Shown: piece by piece, positions 37,927 through 51,062 of the stretch
How the letters are laid out: every line of letters begins with the position of its first letter
How positions within the stretch are numbered: position 1 is the stretch's first letter
Notes under the pieces: generated by a model
The model's input: the letters and a program-made list of their open reading frames with translations, nothing else
Database searches by the model: none
What the model was told of the DNA's origin: nothing
Program-made: the position numbers and the translations under genes
Assembly: GCA_949987565.1 (NCBI GenBank)
Contig: OX465101.1
Span: forward strand, 25,511,911 to 25,575,910
Length of the DNA: 64,000 nucleotides
Direction: 5' to 3'
Origin: Luidia sarsii
Taxonomy: Eukaryota > Echinodermata > Asteroidea > Paxillosida > Luidiidae

Positions 37927-39560
37927 AAATTGAGTCTCAGATATCTTGTCTTTCGATCGGATCCTCTCGAGAGCATGTCAAGCTACAGATAGGTCAATTT
38001 TGAGACTCTGGAAAGAAATAGTTTTGAGGATAAAGACTAGAAGGCAAAGACTGTCTGACACATACCCCCTACTTGTGTTGTGTTGACAGTCGTATTGCCG
38101 CTACACTTATTAAACCGATGGCATCAGGGTACATTTGCCTGGGCGTATTTCAGTGCAGATTTAAGGTACCTTACTAATTCTTTCGGAAATCGATTGACAA
38201 GGCCACGGGCTATGATCTGAACATAGTTTTAGCTTGAAGGTTTGAATATTAAAGGCGATATTCAGGAGGAGTCATTACAAGTCTCTGCAGCGAGATTCTT
38301 TGCAGTGTATTGTAAGCGCGTCGCAATATACTTGGCTGTGCGCCGTCGCTCAAAGAACATGCCTCCTTTGCCTTAAAATAATTCTTGAATTGAGTCTCAG
38401 ATATCTTGTCTTTCGATCGGATCCTCTCGAGAGCATGTCAAGCTACAGATAGGTCAATTTTCAGCTTCTGGAACGAAATTGTTTTGATGATAATGACTAG
38501 AAGGCAAAGACCTTCTGACACATACCCCCTACTTGTGTTGTGTTGACAGTCGTATTGCCGCTACACTTATTAAACCGATGGCATCAGGGTACATTTGCCT
38601 GGGCGTATTTCAGTGCAGATTTAAGGTACCTTACTAATTCTTTCGGAAATCGATTGACAAGGCCACGGGCTATGATCTGAACATAGTTTTAGCTTGAAGG
38701 TTTGAATATTGAAGGCGATATTCAGGAGGAGTCATTACAAGTCTCTGCAGCGAGATTCTTTGCAGTGTATTGTAAGCGCGTCGCAATATACTTGGCTGTG
38801 CGCCGTCGCTCAAAGAACATGCCTCTTTTGCCTTAAAATAATTCTTGAATTGAGTCTCAGATATCATGTCTTTCGATCGGATCCTCTCGAGAGCATGTCA
38901 AGCTACAGATAGGTCAATTTTCAGCTTCTGGAACGAAATAGTTTTGGTGATAATGACTAGAAGGCAAAGACCGTCTGACACATACCCCCTACTTGTGTTT
39001 TGTTGACAGTCGTATTGCCGCTACACTTATTAAACCGATGGCATCAGGGTACATTTGCCTGGGCGTATTTCAGTGCAGATTTAAGGTACCTTACTAATTC
39101 TTTCGGAAATCGATTGACAAGGCCACGGGCTATGATCTGAACATAGTTTTAGCTTGAAGGTTTGAATATTGAAGGCGATATTCAGGAGGAGTCATTACAA
39201 GTCTCTGCAGCGAGATTCTTTGCAGTGTATTGTAAGCGCGTCGCAATATACTTGGCTGTGCGCCGTCGCTCAAAGAACATGCCTCCTTTGCCTTAAAATA
39301 ATTCTTGAATTGAGTCTCAGATATCTTGTCTTTCGATCGGATCCTCTCGAGAGCATGTCAAGCTACAGATAGGTCAATTTTCAGACTCTGGAACGAAATA
39401 GTTTTGAGGATAAAGACTAGAAGGCAAAGACCGTCTGACACATACCCCCTACTTGTGTTGTGTTGACAGTCGTATTGCCGCTACACTTATTAAACCGATG
39501 GCATCAGGGTACATTTGCCTGGGCGTATTTCAGTGCAGATTTAAGGTACCTTACTAATTC
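37927..39560 (+). repeat. Tail of unit 82, then units 83 to 85
   Basis: Unit 83 matches units 69 and 76. Unit 84 matches unit 70 in the P family. Unit 85 has an E/R-like tail (G at 308, A at 314, G at 360) without the A at 111 or the A at 333 that mark later R monomers, so it may resemble the ancestor of R. Confidence 0.82.
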
Positions 39561-40481
39561 TTTCGGAAATCGATTGACAAGGCCACGGGCTATGATCTGA
39601 ACATAGTTTTAGCTTGAAGGTTTGAATATTGAAGGCGATATTCAGGAGGAGTCATTACAAGTCTCTGCAGCGAGATTCTTTGCAGTGTATTGTAAGCGCG
39701 TCGCAATATACTTGGCTGTGCGCCGTCGCTCAAAGAACATGCCTCCTTTGCCTTAAAATAATTCTTGAATTGAGTCTCAGATATCATGTCTTTCGATTGG
39801 ATCCTCTCGAGAGCATGTCAAGCTACAGATAGGTAAATTTTCAGCTTCTGGAACGAAATAGTTTTGATGATAATGACTAGAAGGCAAAGACCGTCTGACA
39901 CATACCCCCTACTTGTGTTTTGTTGACAGTCGTATTGCCGCTACACTTATTAAACCGATGGCATCAGGGTACATTTGCCTGGGCGTATTTTAGTGCAGAT
40001 TTAAGGTACCTTACTAATTCTTCCGGAAATCAATTGACAAGGCCACGGGCTATGATACGAACATAGTTCTAGCTTGAAGGTTTGAATATTGAAGGCGATT
40101 TTCAGGAGGAGTCTCTACAAGTCTCTGCAGCAAGATTCTTTGCAGTGTATTGTAAGCGCGTTGCAATATACTTGGCTGTGCGCCGTCGCTCAAAGAACAT
40201 GCCTCCTTTGCCTTAAAATAATTCTTGAATTGAGTCTCAGATATCATGTCCTTCGATCGGATCCTTTCGAGAGCATGTCAAGCTACAGATAGGTCAATTT
40301 TCAGCTTCTGGAAACGAAATAGTTTTGATGATAATGACTAGAAGGCAAAGACCGTCTGACACATACCCCCTACTTGTGTTTTGTTGACAGTCGTATTGCC
40401 GCTACACTTATTAAACCGATGGCATCAGGGTACATTTGCCTGGGCGTATTTCAGTGCAGATTTAAGGTACCTTATTAATTC
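39561..40481 (+). repeat. Units 86-87, first copy of the 921-bp duplication (A-F)
   Basis: Unit 86 is an A monomer with A at 275 and T at 431. Unit 87 is an F monomer of 461 bp. It has one extra A in the run at 40312-40314 and a double change to TC at monomer 94-95 that places GTCTCT ten bases before the normal GTCTCT. These marks recur only in unit 89. Confidence 0.92.
40312..40314 (+). other. Single-base insertion (extra A), first copy
   Basis: The usual GAACG at monomer 291-295 reads GAAACG. This makes unit 87 461 bp long, and it is one of only two length changes in the window. Confidence 0.95.
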
Positions 40482-41402
40482 TTTCGGAAATCGATTGACA
40501 AGGCCACGGGCTATGATCTGAACATAGTTTTAGCTTGAAGGTTTGAATATTAAAGGCGATATTCAGGAGGAGTCATTACAAGTCTCTGCAGCGAGATTCT
40601 TTGCAGTGTATTGTAAGCGCGTCGCAATATACTTGGCTGTGCGCCGTCGCTCAAAGAACATGCCTCCTTTGCCTTAAAATAATTCTTGAACTGAGTCTCA
40701 GATATCATGTCTTTCGATTGGATCCTCTCGAGAGCATGTCAAGCTACAGATAGGTAAATTTTCAGCTTCTGGAACGAAATAGTTTTGATGATAATGACTA
40801 GAAGGCAAAGACCGTCTGACACATACCCCCTACTTGTGTTTTGTTGACAGTCGTATTGCCGCTACACTTATTAAACCGATGGCATCAGGGTACATTTGCC
40901 TGGGCGTATTTTAGTGCAGATTTAAGGTACCTTACTAATTCTTCCGGAAATCAATTGACAAGGCCACGGGCTATGATACGAACATAGTTCTAGCTTGAAG
41001 GTTTGAATATTGAAGGCGATTTTCAGGAGGAGTCTCTACAAGTCTCTGCAGCAAGATTCTTTGCAGTGTATTGTAAGCGCGTTGCAATATACTTGGCTGT
41101 GCGCCGTCGCTCAAAGAACATGCCTCCTTTGCCTTAAAATAATTCTTGAATTGAGTCTCAGATATCATGTCCTTCGATCGGATCCTTTCGAGAGCATGTC
41201 AAGCTACAGATAGGTCAATTTTCAGCTTCTGGAAACGAAATAGTTTTGATGATAATGACTAGAAGGCAAAGACCGTCTGACACATACCCCCTACTTGTGT
41301 TTTGTTGACAGTCGTATTGCCGCTACACTTATTAAACCGATGGCATCAGGGTACATTTGCCTGGGCGTATTTCAGTGCAGATTTAAGGTACCTTATTAAT
41401 TC
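40482..41402 (+). repeat. Units 88-89, second copy of the 921-bp duplication
   Basis: Unit 88 is hybrid. Its head has A at 71 like the G monomers, while from position 212 on it matches the A monomer 86, with A at 275 and T at 431. Unit 89 repeats unit 87 with both the insertion and the TC change. The switch in unit 88 is between monomer positions 72 and 211 (40553-40692). A private C at 40691 is close to it. Confidence 0.92.
41233..41235 (+). other. Single-base insertion (extra A), second copy
   Basis: This is the same GAAACG as at 40312, exactly 921 bp downstream. It was evidently carried by the duplication and is not an independent event. Confidence 0.95.
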
Positions 41403-44400
41403 TTTCGGAAATCGATTGACAAGGCCACAGGCTATGATCTGAACATAGTTTTAGCTTGAAGGTTTGAATATTAAAGGCGATATTCAGGAGGAGTCATTAC
41501 AAGTCTCTGCAGCGAGATTCTTTGCAGTGTATTGTAAGCGCGTCGCAATATACTTGGCTGTGCGCCGTCGCTCAAAGAACATGCCTCCTTTGCCTTAAAA
41601 TAATTCTTGAATTAAGTCTCAGATATCTTGTCTTTCGATCGGATCCTCTCGAGAGCTCGTCAAGCTTCAGATAGGTCAATTTTCAGCTTCTGGAACGAAA
41701 TAGTTTTGATGATAATGACTAGAAGGCAAAGACCGTCTGACACATACCCTCTACTTGTGTTTTGTTGACAGTCGTATTGCCGCTAAACTTATTAAACCGA
41801 TGGCATCAGGGTACATTTGCCTGGGCGTATTTCAGTGCAGATTTAAGGTACCTTACTAATTCTTTCGGAAATCGATTGACAAGGCCACGGGCTATGATCT
41901 GAACACAGTTTTAGCTTGAAGGTTTGAATATTGAAGGCGATATTCAGGAGGAGTCATTACAAGTCTCTGCAGCGAGATTCTTTGCAGTGTATTGTAAGCG
42001 CGTCGCAATATACTTGGCTGTGCGCCGTCGCTCAAAGAACATGCCTCCTTTGCCTTAAAATAATTCATGAATTGAGTCTCAGATATCTTGTCTTTCGATC
42101 GGATCCTCTCGAGAGCATGTCAAGCTACAGATAGGTCAATTTTCAGCTTCTGGAACGAAATAGTTTTGAGGATAAAGACTAGAAGGCAAAGACCGTCTGA
42201 CACATACCCCCTACTTGTGTTGTGTTGACTGTCGTATTGCCGCTACACTTATTAAACCGATGGCATCAGGGTACATTTGCCTGGGCGTATTTCAGTTCAG
42301 ATTTAAGGTACCTTACTAATTCTTTCGGAAATCGATTGACAAGGCCACGGGCTTTGATCTGAACATAGTTTTAGCTTGAAGGTTTGAATATTGAAGGCGA
42401 TATTCAGGAGGAGTCATTACAAGTCTCTGCAGCGAGATTCTTTGCAGTGTATTGTAAGCGCGTCGCAATATACTTGGCTGTGCGCCGTCGCTCAAAGAAC
42501 ATGCCTCCTTTGCCTTAAAATAATTCTTGAATTGAGTCTCAGATATCATGTCTTTCGATTGGATCCCCTCGAGAGCATGTCAAGCTACAGATAGGTCAAT
42601 TTTCAGACTCTGGAACGAAATAGTTTTGAGGATAAAGACTAGAAGGCAAAGACCGTCTGACACATACCCCCTACTTGTGTTGTGTTGACAGTCGTATTGC
42701 CGCTACACTTATTAAACCGATGGCATCAGGGTACATTTGCCTGGGCGTATTTCAGTGCAGATTTAAGGTACCTTACTAATTCTTTCGGAAATCGATTGAC
42801 AAGGCCACGGGCTATGATCTGAACATAGTTTTAGCTTGAAGGTTTGAATATTGAAGGCGATATTCAGGAGGAGTCATTACAAGTCTCTGCAGCGAGATTC
42901 TTTGCAGTGTATTGTAAGCGCGTCGCAATATACTTGGCTGTGCGCCGTCGCTCAAAGAACATGCCTCTTTTGCCTTAAAATAATTCTTGAATTGAGTCTC
43001 AGATATCATGTCTTTCGATCGGATCCTCTCGAGAGCATGTCAAGCTACAGATAGGTCAATTTTCAGCTTCTGGAACGAAATAGTTTTGGTGATAATGACT
43101 AGAAGGCAAAGACCGTCTGACACATACCCCCTACTTGTGTTGTGTTGACAGTCGTATTGCCGCTACACTTATTAAACCGATGGCATCAGGGTCCATTTGC
43201 CTGGGCGTATTTCAGTGCAGATTTAAGGTACCTTACTAATTCTTTCGGAAATCGATTGACAAGGCCACGGGCTATGATCTGAACATAGTTTTAGCTTGAA
43301 GGTTTGAATATTGAAGGCGATATTCAGGAGGAGTCATTACAAGTCTCTGCAGCGAGATTCTTTGCAGTGTATTGTAAGCGCGTCGCAATATACTTGGCTG
43401 TGCGCCGTCGCTCAAAGAACATGCCTCCTTTGCCTTAAAATAATTCTTGAATTGAGTCTCAGATATCATGTCTTTCGATTGGATCCTCTCGAGAGCATGT
43501 CAAGCTACAGATAGGTAAATTTTCAGCTTCTGGAACGAAATAGTTTTGATGATAATGACTAGAAGGCAAAGACCGTCTGACACATACCCCCTACTTGTGT
43601 TTTGTTGACAGTCGTATTGCCGCTACACTTATTAAACCGATGGCATCAGGGTACATTTGCCTGGGCGTATTTTAGTGCAGATTTAAGGTACCTTACTAAT
43701 TCTTCCGGAAATCAATTGACAAGGCCACGGGCTATGATACGAACATAGTTCTAGCTTGAAGGTTTGAATATTGAAGGCGATTTTCAGGAGGAGTCATTAC
43801 AAGTCTCTGCAGCAAGATTCTTTGCAGTGTATTGTAAGCGCGTTGCAATATACTTGGCTGTGCGCCGTCGCTCAAAGAACATGCCTCCTTTGCCTTAAAA
43901 TAATTCTTGAATTGAGTCTCAGATATCATGTCCTTCGATCGGATCCTTTCGAGAGCATGTCAAGCTACAGATAGGTCAATTTTCAGCTTCTGGAACGAAA
44001 TAGTTTTGATGATAATGACTAGAAGGCAAAGACCGTCTGACACATACCCCCTACTTGTGTTTTGTTGACAGTCGTATTGCCGCTACACTTATTAAACCGA
44101 TGGCATCAGGGTACATTTGCCTGGGCGTATTTCAGTGCAGATTTAAGGTACCTTATTAATTCTTTCGGAAATCGATAGACAAGGCCACGGGCTATGATCT
44201 GAACATAGTTTTAGCTTGAAGGTTTGAATATTAAAGGCGATATTCAGGAGGAGTCATTACAAGTCTCTGCAGCGAGATTCTTTGCAGTGTATTGTAAGCG
44301 CGTCGCAATATACTTGGCTGTGCGCCGTCGCTCAAAGAACATGCCTCCTTTGCCTTAAAATAATTCTTGAATTAAGTCTCAGATATCTTGTTTTTCGATC

Positions 44401-45082
44401 GGATCCTCTCGAGAGCTCGTCAAGCTACAGATAGGTCAATTTTCAGCTTTTGGAACGAAATAGTTTTGATGATAATGACAAGAAGGCAAAGACCGTCTGA
44501 CACATACCCCCTACTTGTGTTTTGTTGACAGTCGTATTGCCGCTACACTTATTAAACCGATGGCATCAGGGTACATTTGCCTGGGCGTATTTCAGTGCAG
44601 ATTTAAGGTACCTTACTAATTCTTTCGGAAATCGATTGACAAGGCCACGGGCTATGATCTGAACACAGTTTTAGCTTGAAGGTTTGAATATTGAAGGCGA
44701 TATTCAGGAGGAGTCATTACAAGTCTCTGCAGCGAGATTCTTTGCAGTGTATTGTAAGTGCGTCGCAATATACTTGGCTGTGCGCCGTCGCTCAAAGAAC
44801 ATGCCTCCTTTGCCTTAAAATAATTCTTGAATTGAGTCTCAGATATCTTGTCTTTCGATCGGATCCTCTCGAGAGCATGTCAAGCTACAGATAGGTCAAT
44901 TTTCAGCTTCTGGAACGAAATAGTTTTGAGGATAAAGACTAGAAGGCAAAGACCGTCTGACACATACCCCCTACTTGTGTTGTGTTGACAGTCGTATTGC
45001 CGCTACACTTATTAAACCGATGGCATCAGGGTACATTTGCCTGGGCGTATTTCAGTGCAGATTTAAGGTACCTTACTAAATC
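41403..45082 (+). repeat. Units 90 to 97 (G-H-A-P-A-F-G-H)
   Basis: The order A-F-G-H at units 94-97 echoes 86-87 plus 90-91, but without the insertion or the TC change, so it represents the state before the 921-bp event. Private substitutions are frequent: T at 42354 in unit 92, C at 43193 in unit 93, A at 44177 in unit 96 and T at 44759 in unit 97. Unit 96 keeps GAGCTC but not the AAGCTT of other G monomers. Confidence 0.87.
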
Positions 45083-47842
45083 TTTCGGAAATCGATTGAC
45101 AAGGCCACGGGCTATGATCTGAACATAGTTTTAGCTTGAAGGTTTGAATATTGAAGGCGATATTCAGGAGGAGTCATTACAAGTCTCTGCAGCGAGATTC
45201 TTTGCAGTGTATTGTAAGCGCGTCGCAATATACTTGGCTGTGCGCCGTCGCTCAAAGAACATGCCTCCTTTGCCTTAAAATAATTCTTGAATTGAGTCTC
45301 AGATATCTTGTCTTTCGATCGGATCCGCTCGAGAGCATGTCAAGCTACAGATAGGTCAATTTTCAGCTTCTGGAACGAAATAGTTTTGATGATAATGACT
45401 AGAAGGCAAAGACCTTCTGACACATACCCCCTACTTGTGTTGTGTTGACAGTCGTATTGCCGCTACACTTATTAAACCGAAGGCATCAGGGTACATTTGC
45501 CTGTGCGTATTTCAGTGCAGATTTAAGGTACCTTACTAATTCTTTCGGAAATCGATTGACAAGGCCACGGGCTATGATCTGAACATAGTTTTAGCTTGAA
45601 GGTTTGAATATTGAAGGCGATATTCAGGAGGAGTCATTACAAGTCTCTGCAGCGAGATTCTTTGCAGTGTATTGTAAGCGCGTCGCAATATACTTGGCTG
45701 TGCGCCGTCGCTCAAAGAACATGCCTCCTTTGCCTTAAAATAATTCTTAAATTGAGTCTCAGATATCTTGTCTTTCGATCGGATCCTCTCGAGAGCATGT
45801 CAAGCTACAGATAGGTCAATTTTGAGACTCTGGAACGAAATAGTTTTGAGGATAAAGACTAGAAGGCAAAGACCGTCTGACACATACCCCCTACTTGTGT
45901 TGTGTTGACAGTCGTATTGCCGCTACACTTATTAAACCGATGGCATCAGGGTACATTTGCCTGGGCGTATTTCAGTGCAGATTTAAGGTACCTTACTAAA
46001 TCTTTCGGAAATCGATTGACAAGGCCACGGGCTATGATCTGAACATAGTTTTAGCTTGAAGGTTTGAATATTGAAGGCGATATTCAGGAGGAGTCATTAC
46101 AAGTCTCTGCAGCGAGATTCTTTGCAGTGTATTGTAAGCGCGTCGCAATATACTTGGCTGTGCGCCGTCGCTCAAAGAACATGCCTCTTTTGCCTTAAAA
46201 TAATTCTTGAATTGAGTCTCAGATATCATGTCTTTCGATCGGATCCTCTCGAGAGCATGTCAAGCTACTGATAGGTCAATTTTCAGCTTCTGGAACGAAA
46301 TAGTTTTGGTGATAATGACTAGAAGGCAAAGACCGTCTGACACATACCCCCTACTTGTGTTTTGTTGACAGTCGTATTGCCGCTACACTTATTAAACCGA
46401 TGGCATCAGGGTACATTTGCCTGGGCGTATTTCAGTGCAGATTTAAGGTACCTTACTAATTCTTTCGGAAATCGATTGACAAGGCCACGGGCTATGATCT
46501 GAACATAGTTTTAGCTTGAAGGTTTGAATATTGAAGGCGATATTTAGGAGGAGTCATTACAAGTCTCTGCAGCGAGATTCTTTGCAGTGTATTGTAAGCG
46601 CGTCGCAATATACTTGGCTGTGCGCCGTCGCTCAAAGAACATGCCTCTTTTGCCTTAAAATAATTCTTGATTTGAGTCTCAGATATCATGTCTTTCGATC
46701 GGATCCTCTCGAGAGCATGTCAAGCTACAGATAGGTCAATTTTCAGCTTCTGGAACGAAATAGTTTTGGTGATAATGACTAGAAGGCAAAGACCGTCTGA
46801 CACATACCCCCTACTTCTGTTTTGTTGACAGTCGTATTGCCGCTACACTTATTAAACCGATGGCATCAGGGTACATTTGCCTGGGCGTATTTCAGTGCAG
46901 ATTTAAGGTACCTTACTAATTCTTTCGGAAATCGATTGACAAGGCCACGGCCTATGATCTGAACATAGTTTTAGCTTGAAGGTTTGAATATTGAAGGCGA
47001 TATTCAGGAGGAGTCATTACAAGTCTCTGCAGAGAGATTCTTTGCAGTGTATTGTAAGCGCGTCGCAATATACTTGGCTGTGCGCCGTCGCTCAAAGAAC
47101 ATGCCTCCTTTGCCTTAAAATAATTCTTGAATTGAGTCTCAGATATCTTGTCTTTCGATCGGATCCTCTCGAGAGCATGTCAAGCTACAGATAGGTCAAT
47201 TTTCAGACTCTGGAACGAAATAGTTTTGAGGATAAAGACTAGAAGGCAAAGACCATCTGACACATACCCCCTACTTGTGTTGTGTTGACAGTCGTATTGC
47301 CGCTACACTTATTAAACCGATGGCATCAGGGTACATTTGCCTGGGCGTATTTCAGTGCAGATTTAAGGTACCTTACTAATTCTTTCGGAAATCGATTGAC
47401 AAGGCCACGGGCTATGATCTGAACATAGTTTTAGCTTGAAGGTTTGAATATTGAAGGCGATATTCAGGAGGAGTCATTACAAGTCTCTGCAGCGAGATTC
47501 TTTGCAGTGTATTGTAAGCGCGTCGCAATATACTTGGCTGTGCGCCGTCGCTCAAAGAACATGCCTCCTTTGCCTTAAAATAATTCTTGAATTGAGTGTC
47601 AGATATCATGTCTTTCGATTGGATCCTCTCGAGAGCATGTCAAGCTACAGATAGGTAAATTTTCACCTTCTGGAACGAAATAGTTTTGATGATAATGACT
47701 AGAAGGCAAAGACCGTCTGACACATACCCCCTACTTGTGTTTTGTTGACAGTCGTATTGCCGCTACACTTATTAAACCGATGGCATCAGGGTACATTTGC
47801 CTGGGCGTATTTCAGTGCAGATTTAAGGTACCTTACTAATTC
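45083..47842 (+). repeat. Units 98 to 103, first P-Q-R-S run
   Basis: Unit 98 (T at 333), unit 99 (Y) and then P-Q-R-S follow in order. Unit 101 is the first Q with C at 355 (ACTTCTG), unit 102 the first R with A at 111 and A at 333, and unit 103 the first S with G at 217. The monomer ending TTACTAAATC precedes units 98 and 100 here and later precedes 106, 112 and 136. Confidence 0.86.
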
Positions 47843-48762
47843 TTTCGGAAATCGATTGACAAGGCCACGGGCTATGATCTGAACATAGTTTTAGCTTGAA
47901 GGTTTGAATATTAAAGGCGATATTCAGGAGGAGTCATTACAAGTCTCTGCAGCGAGATTCTTTGCAGTGTATTGTAAGCGCGTCGCAATATACTTGGCTG
48001 TGCGCCGTCGCTCAAAGAACATGCCTCCTTTGCCTTAAAATAATTCTTGAATTAAGTCTCAGATATCTTGTCTTTCGATCGGATCCTTTCGAGAGCATGT
48101 CAAGCTACAGATAGGTCAATTTTCAGCTTCTGGAACGAAATAGTTTTTATGATAATGACTAGAAGGCAAAGACCGTCTGACACATACCCCCTACTTGTGT
48201 TTTGTTGACAGTCGTATTGCCGCTAGACTTATTAAACCGATGGCATCAGGGTACATTTGCCTGGGCGTATTTCTGTGCAGATTTAAGGTACCTTACTAAT
48301 TCTTCCGGAAATCAATTGACAAGGCCACGGGCTATGATATGAACATAGTTCTAGCTTGAAGGTTTGAATATTGAAGGCGATATTCAGGAGGAGTCATTAC
48401 AAGTCTCTGCAGCAAGATTCTTTGCAGTGTATTGTAAGCGCGTTGCAATATACTTGGCTGTGCGCCGTCGCTCAAAGAACATGCCTCCTTTGCCTTAAAA
48501 TAATTCTTGAATTGAGTCTCAGATATCATGTCCTTCGATCGGATCCTCTCGAGAGCATGTCAAGCTACAGATAGGTCAATTTTCAGCCTCTGGAACGAAA
48601 TAGTTTTGATGATAATGACTAGAAGGCAAAGACCGTCTGACACATACCCCCTACTTGTGTTTTGTTGACAGTCGTATTGCCGCTACACTTATTAAACCGA
48701 TGGCATCAGGGTACATTTGCCTGGGCGTATTTCAGTGCAGATTTAAGGTACCTTACTAAATC
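47843..48762 (+). repeat. B-C dimer within the P-Q-R-S zone (units 104-105)
   Basis: The two monomers match the B-C pairs of the left end, for example units 1-2, apart from T at 246 in unit 104 and G at 446 in unit 105. Their nearest left-hand relatives are at 21161-22080, more than 25 kb away. Both flanks are P/Q/R/S monomers. Confidence 0.88.
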
Positions 48763-50142
48763 TTTCGGAAATCGATTGACAAGGCCACGGGCTATGATCT
48801 GAACATAGTTTTAGCTTGAAGGTTTGAATATTGAAGGCGATATTCAGGAGGAGTCATTACAAGTCTCTGCAGCGAGATTCTTTGCAGTGTATTGTAAGCG
48901 CGTCGCAATATACTTGGCTGTGCGCCGTCGCTCAAAGAACATGCCTCTTTTGCCTTAAAATAATTCTTGAATTGAGTCTCAGATATCATGTCTTTCGATC
49001 GGATCCTCTCGAGAGCATGTCAAGCTACTGATAGGTCAATTTTCAGCTTCTGGAACGAAATAGTTTTGGTGATAATGACTAGAAGGCAAAGACCGTCTGA
49101 CACATACCCCCTACTTGTGTTTTGTTGACAGTCGTATTGCCGCTACACTTATTAAACCGATGGCATCAGGGTACATTTGCCTGGGCGTATTTCAGTGCAG
49201 ATTTAAGGTACCTTACTAATTCTTTCGGAAATCGATTGACAAGGCCACGGGCTATGATCTGAACATAGTTTTAGCTTGAAGGTTTGAATATTGAAGGCGA
49301 TATTTAGGAGGAGTCATTACAAGTCTCTGCAGCGAGATTCTTTGCAGTGTATTGTAAGCGCGTCGCAATATACTTGGCTGTGCGCCGTCGCTCAAAGAAC
49401 ATGCCTCTTTTGCCTTAAAATAATTCTTGAATTGAGTCTCAGATATCATGTCTTTCGATCGGATCCTCTCGAGAGCATGTCAAGCTACAGATAGGTCAAT
49501 TTTCAGCTTCTGGAACGAAATAGTTTTGGTGATAATGACTAGAAGGCAAAGACCGTCTGACACATACCCCCTACTTCTGTTTTGTTGACAGTCGTATTGC
49601 CGCTACACTTATTAAACCGATGGCATCAGGGTACATTTGCCTGGGCGTATTTCAGTGCAGATTTAAGGTACCTTACTAATTCTTTCGGAAATCGATTGAC
49701 AAGGCCACGGGCTATGATCTGAACATAGTTTTAGCTTGAAGGTTTGAATATTGAAGGCGATATTCAGGAGGAGTCATTACAAGTCTCTGCAGAGAGATTC
49801 TTTGCAGTGTATTGTAAGCGCGTCGCAATATACTTGGCTGTGCGCCGTCGCTCAAAGAACATGCCTCCTTTGCCTTAAAATAATTCTTGAATTGAGTCTC
49901 AGATATCTTGTCTGTCGATCGGATCCTCTCGAGAGCATGTCAAGCTACAGATAGGTCAATTTTCAGACTCTGGAACGAAATAGTTTTGAGGATAAAGACT
50001 AGAAGGCAAAGACCATCTGACACATACCCCCTACTTGTGTTGTGTTGACAGTCGTATTGCCGCTACACTTATTAAACCGATGGCATCAGGGTACATTTGC
50101 CTGGGCGTATTTCAGTGCAGATTTAAGGTACCTTACTAATTC
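48763..50142 (+). repeat. Units 106 to 108 (P-Q-R)
   Basis: This is a repeat of the P-Q-R run at units 100-102, at a six-monomer shift (2,760 bp) and without S. Unit 108 has a private G near 49914 in the 231-234 segment. Confidence 0.88.
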
Positions 50143-51062
50143 TTTCGGAAATCGATTGACAAGGCCACGGGCTATGATCTGAACATAGTTTTAGCTTGAA
50201 GGTTTGAATATTAAAGGCGATATTCAGGAGGAGTCATTACAAGTCTCTGCAGCGAGATTCTTTGCAGTGTATTGTAAGCGCGTCGCAATATACTTGGCTG
50301 TGCGCCGTCGCTCAAAGAACATGCCTCCTTTGCCTTAAAATAATTCTTGAATTAAGTCTCAGATATCTTGTCTTTCGATCGGATCCTCTCGAGAGCATGT
50401 CAAGCTACAGATAGGTCAATTTTCAGCTTCTGGAACGAAATAGTTTTTATCATAATGACTAGAAGGCAAAGACCGTCTGACACATACCCCCTACTTGTGT
50501 TTTGTTGACAGTCGTATTGCCGCTAGACTTATTAAACCGATGGCATCAGGGTACATTTGCCTGGGCCTATTTCTTTGCAGATTTAAGGTACCTTACTAAT
50601 TCTTCCGGAAATCAATTGACAAGGCCACGGGCTATGATATGAACATAGTTCTAGCTTGAAGGTTTGAATATTGAAGGCGATATTCAGGAGGAGTCATTAC
50701 AAGTCTCTGCAGCAAGATTCTTTGCAGTGTATTGTAAGCGCGTTGCAATATACTTGGCTGTGCGCCGTCGCTCAAAGAACATGCCTCCTTTGCCTTAAAA
50801 TAATTCTTGAATTGAGTCTCAGATATCATGTCCTTCGATCGGATCCTCTCGAGAGCATGTCAAGCTACAGATAGGTCAATTTTCAGCCTCTGGAACGAAA
50901 TAGTTTTGATGATAATGACTAGAAGGCAAAGACCGTCTGACACATACCCCCTACTTGTGTTTTGTTGACAGTCGTATTGTCGCTACACTTATTAAACCGA
51001 TGGCATCAGGGTACATTTGCCTGGGCGTATTTCAGTGCAGATTTAAGGTACCTTACTAATTC
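50143..51062 (+). repeat. B-C dimer (units 109-110), related to units 137-138
   Basis: Unit 109 is type B with C at 309 (TTTTTATCAT), seen otherwise only in unit 137. Unit 110 is type C with T at 378, shared with units 126 and 138. Unit 109 also has private changes in its last 40 bases. The shared marks show that 109-110 and 137-138 are copies 12.9 kb apart. Confidence 0.9.
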
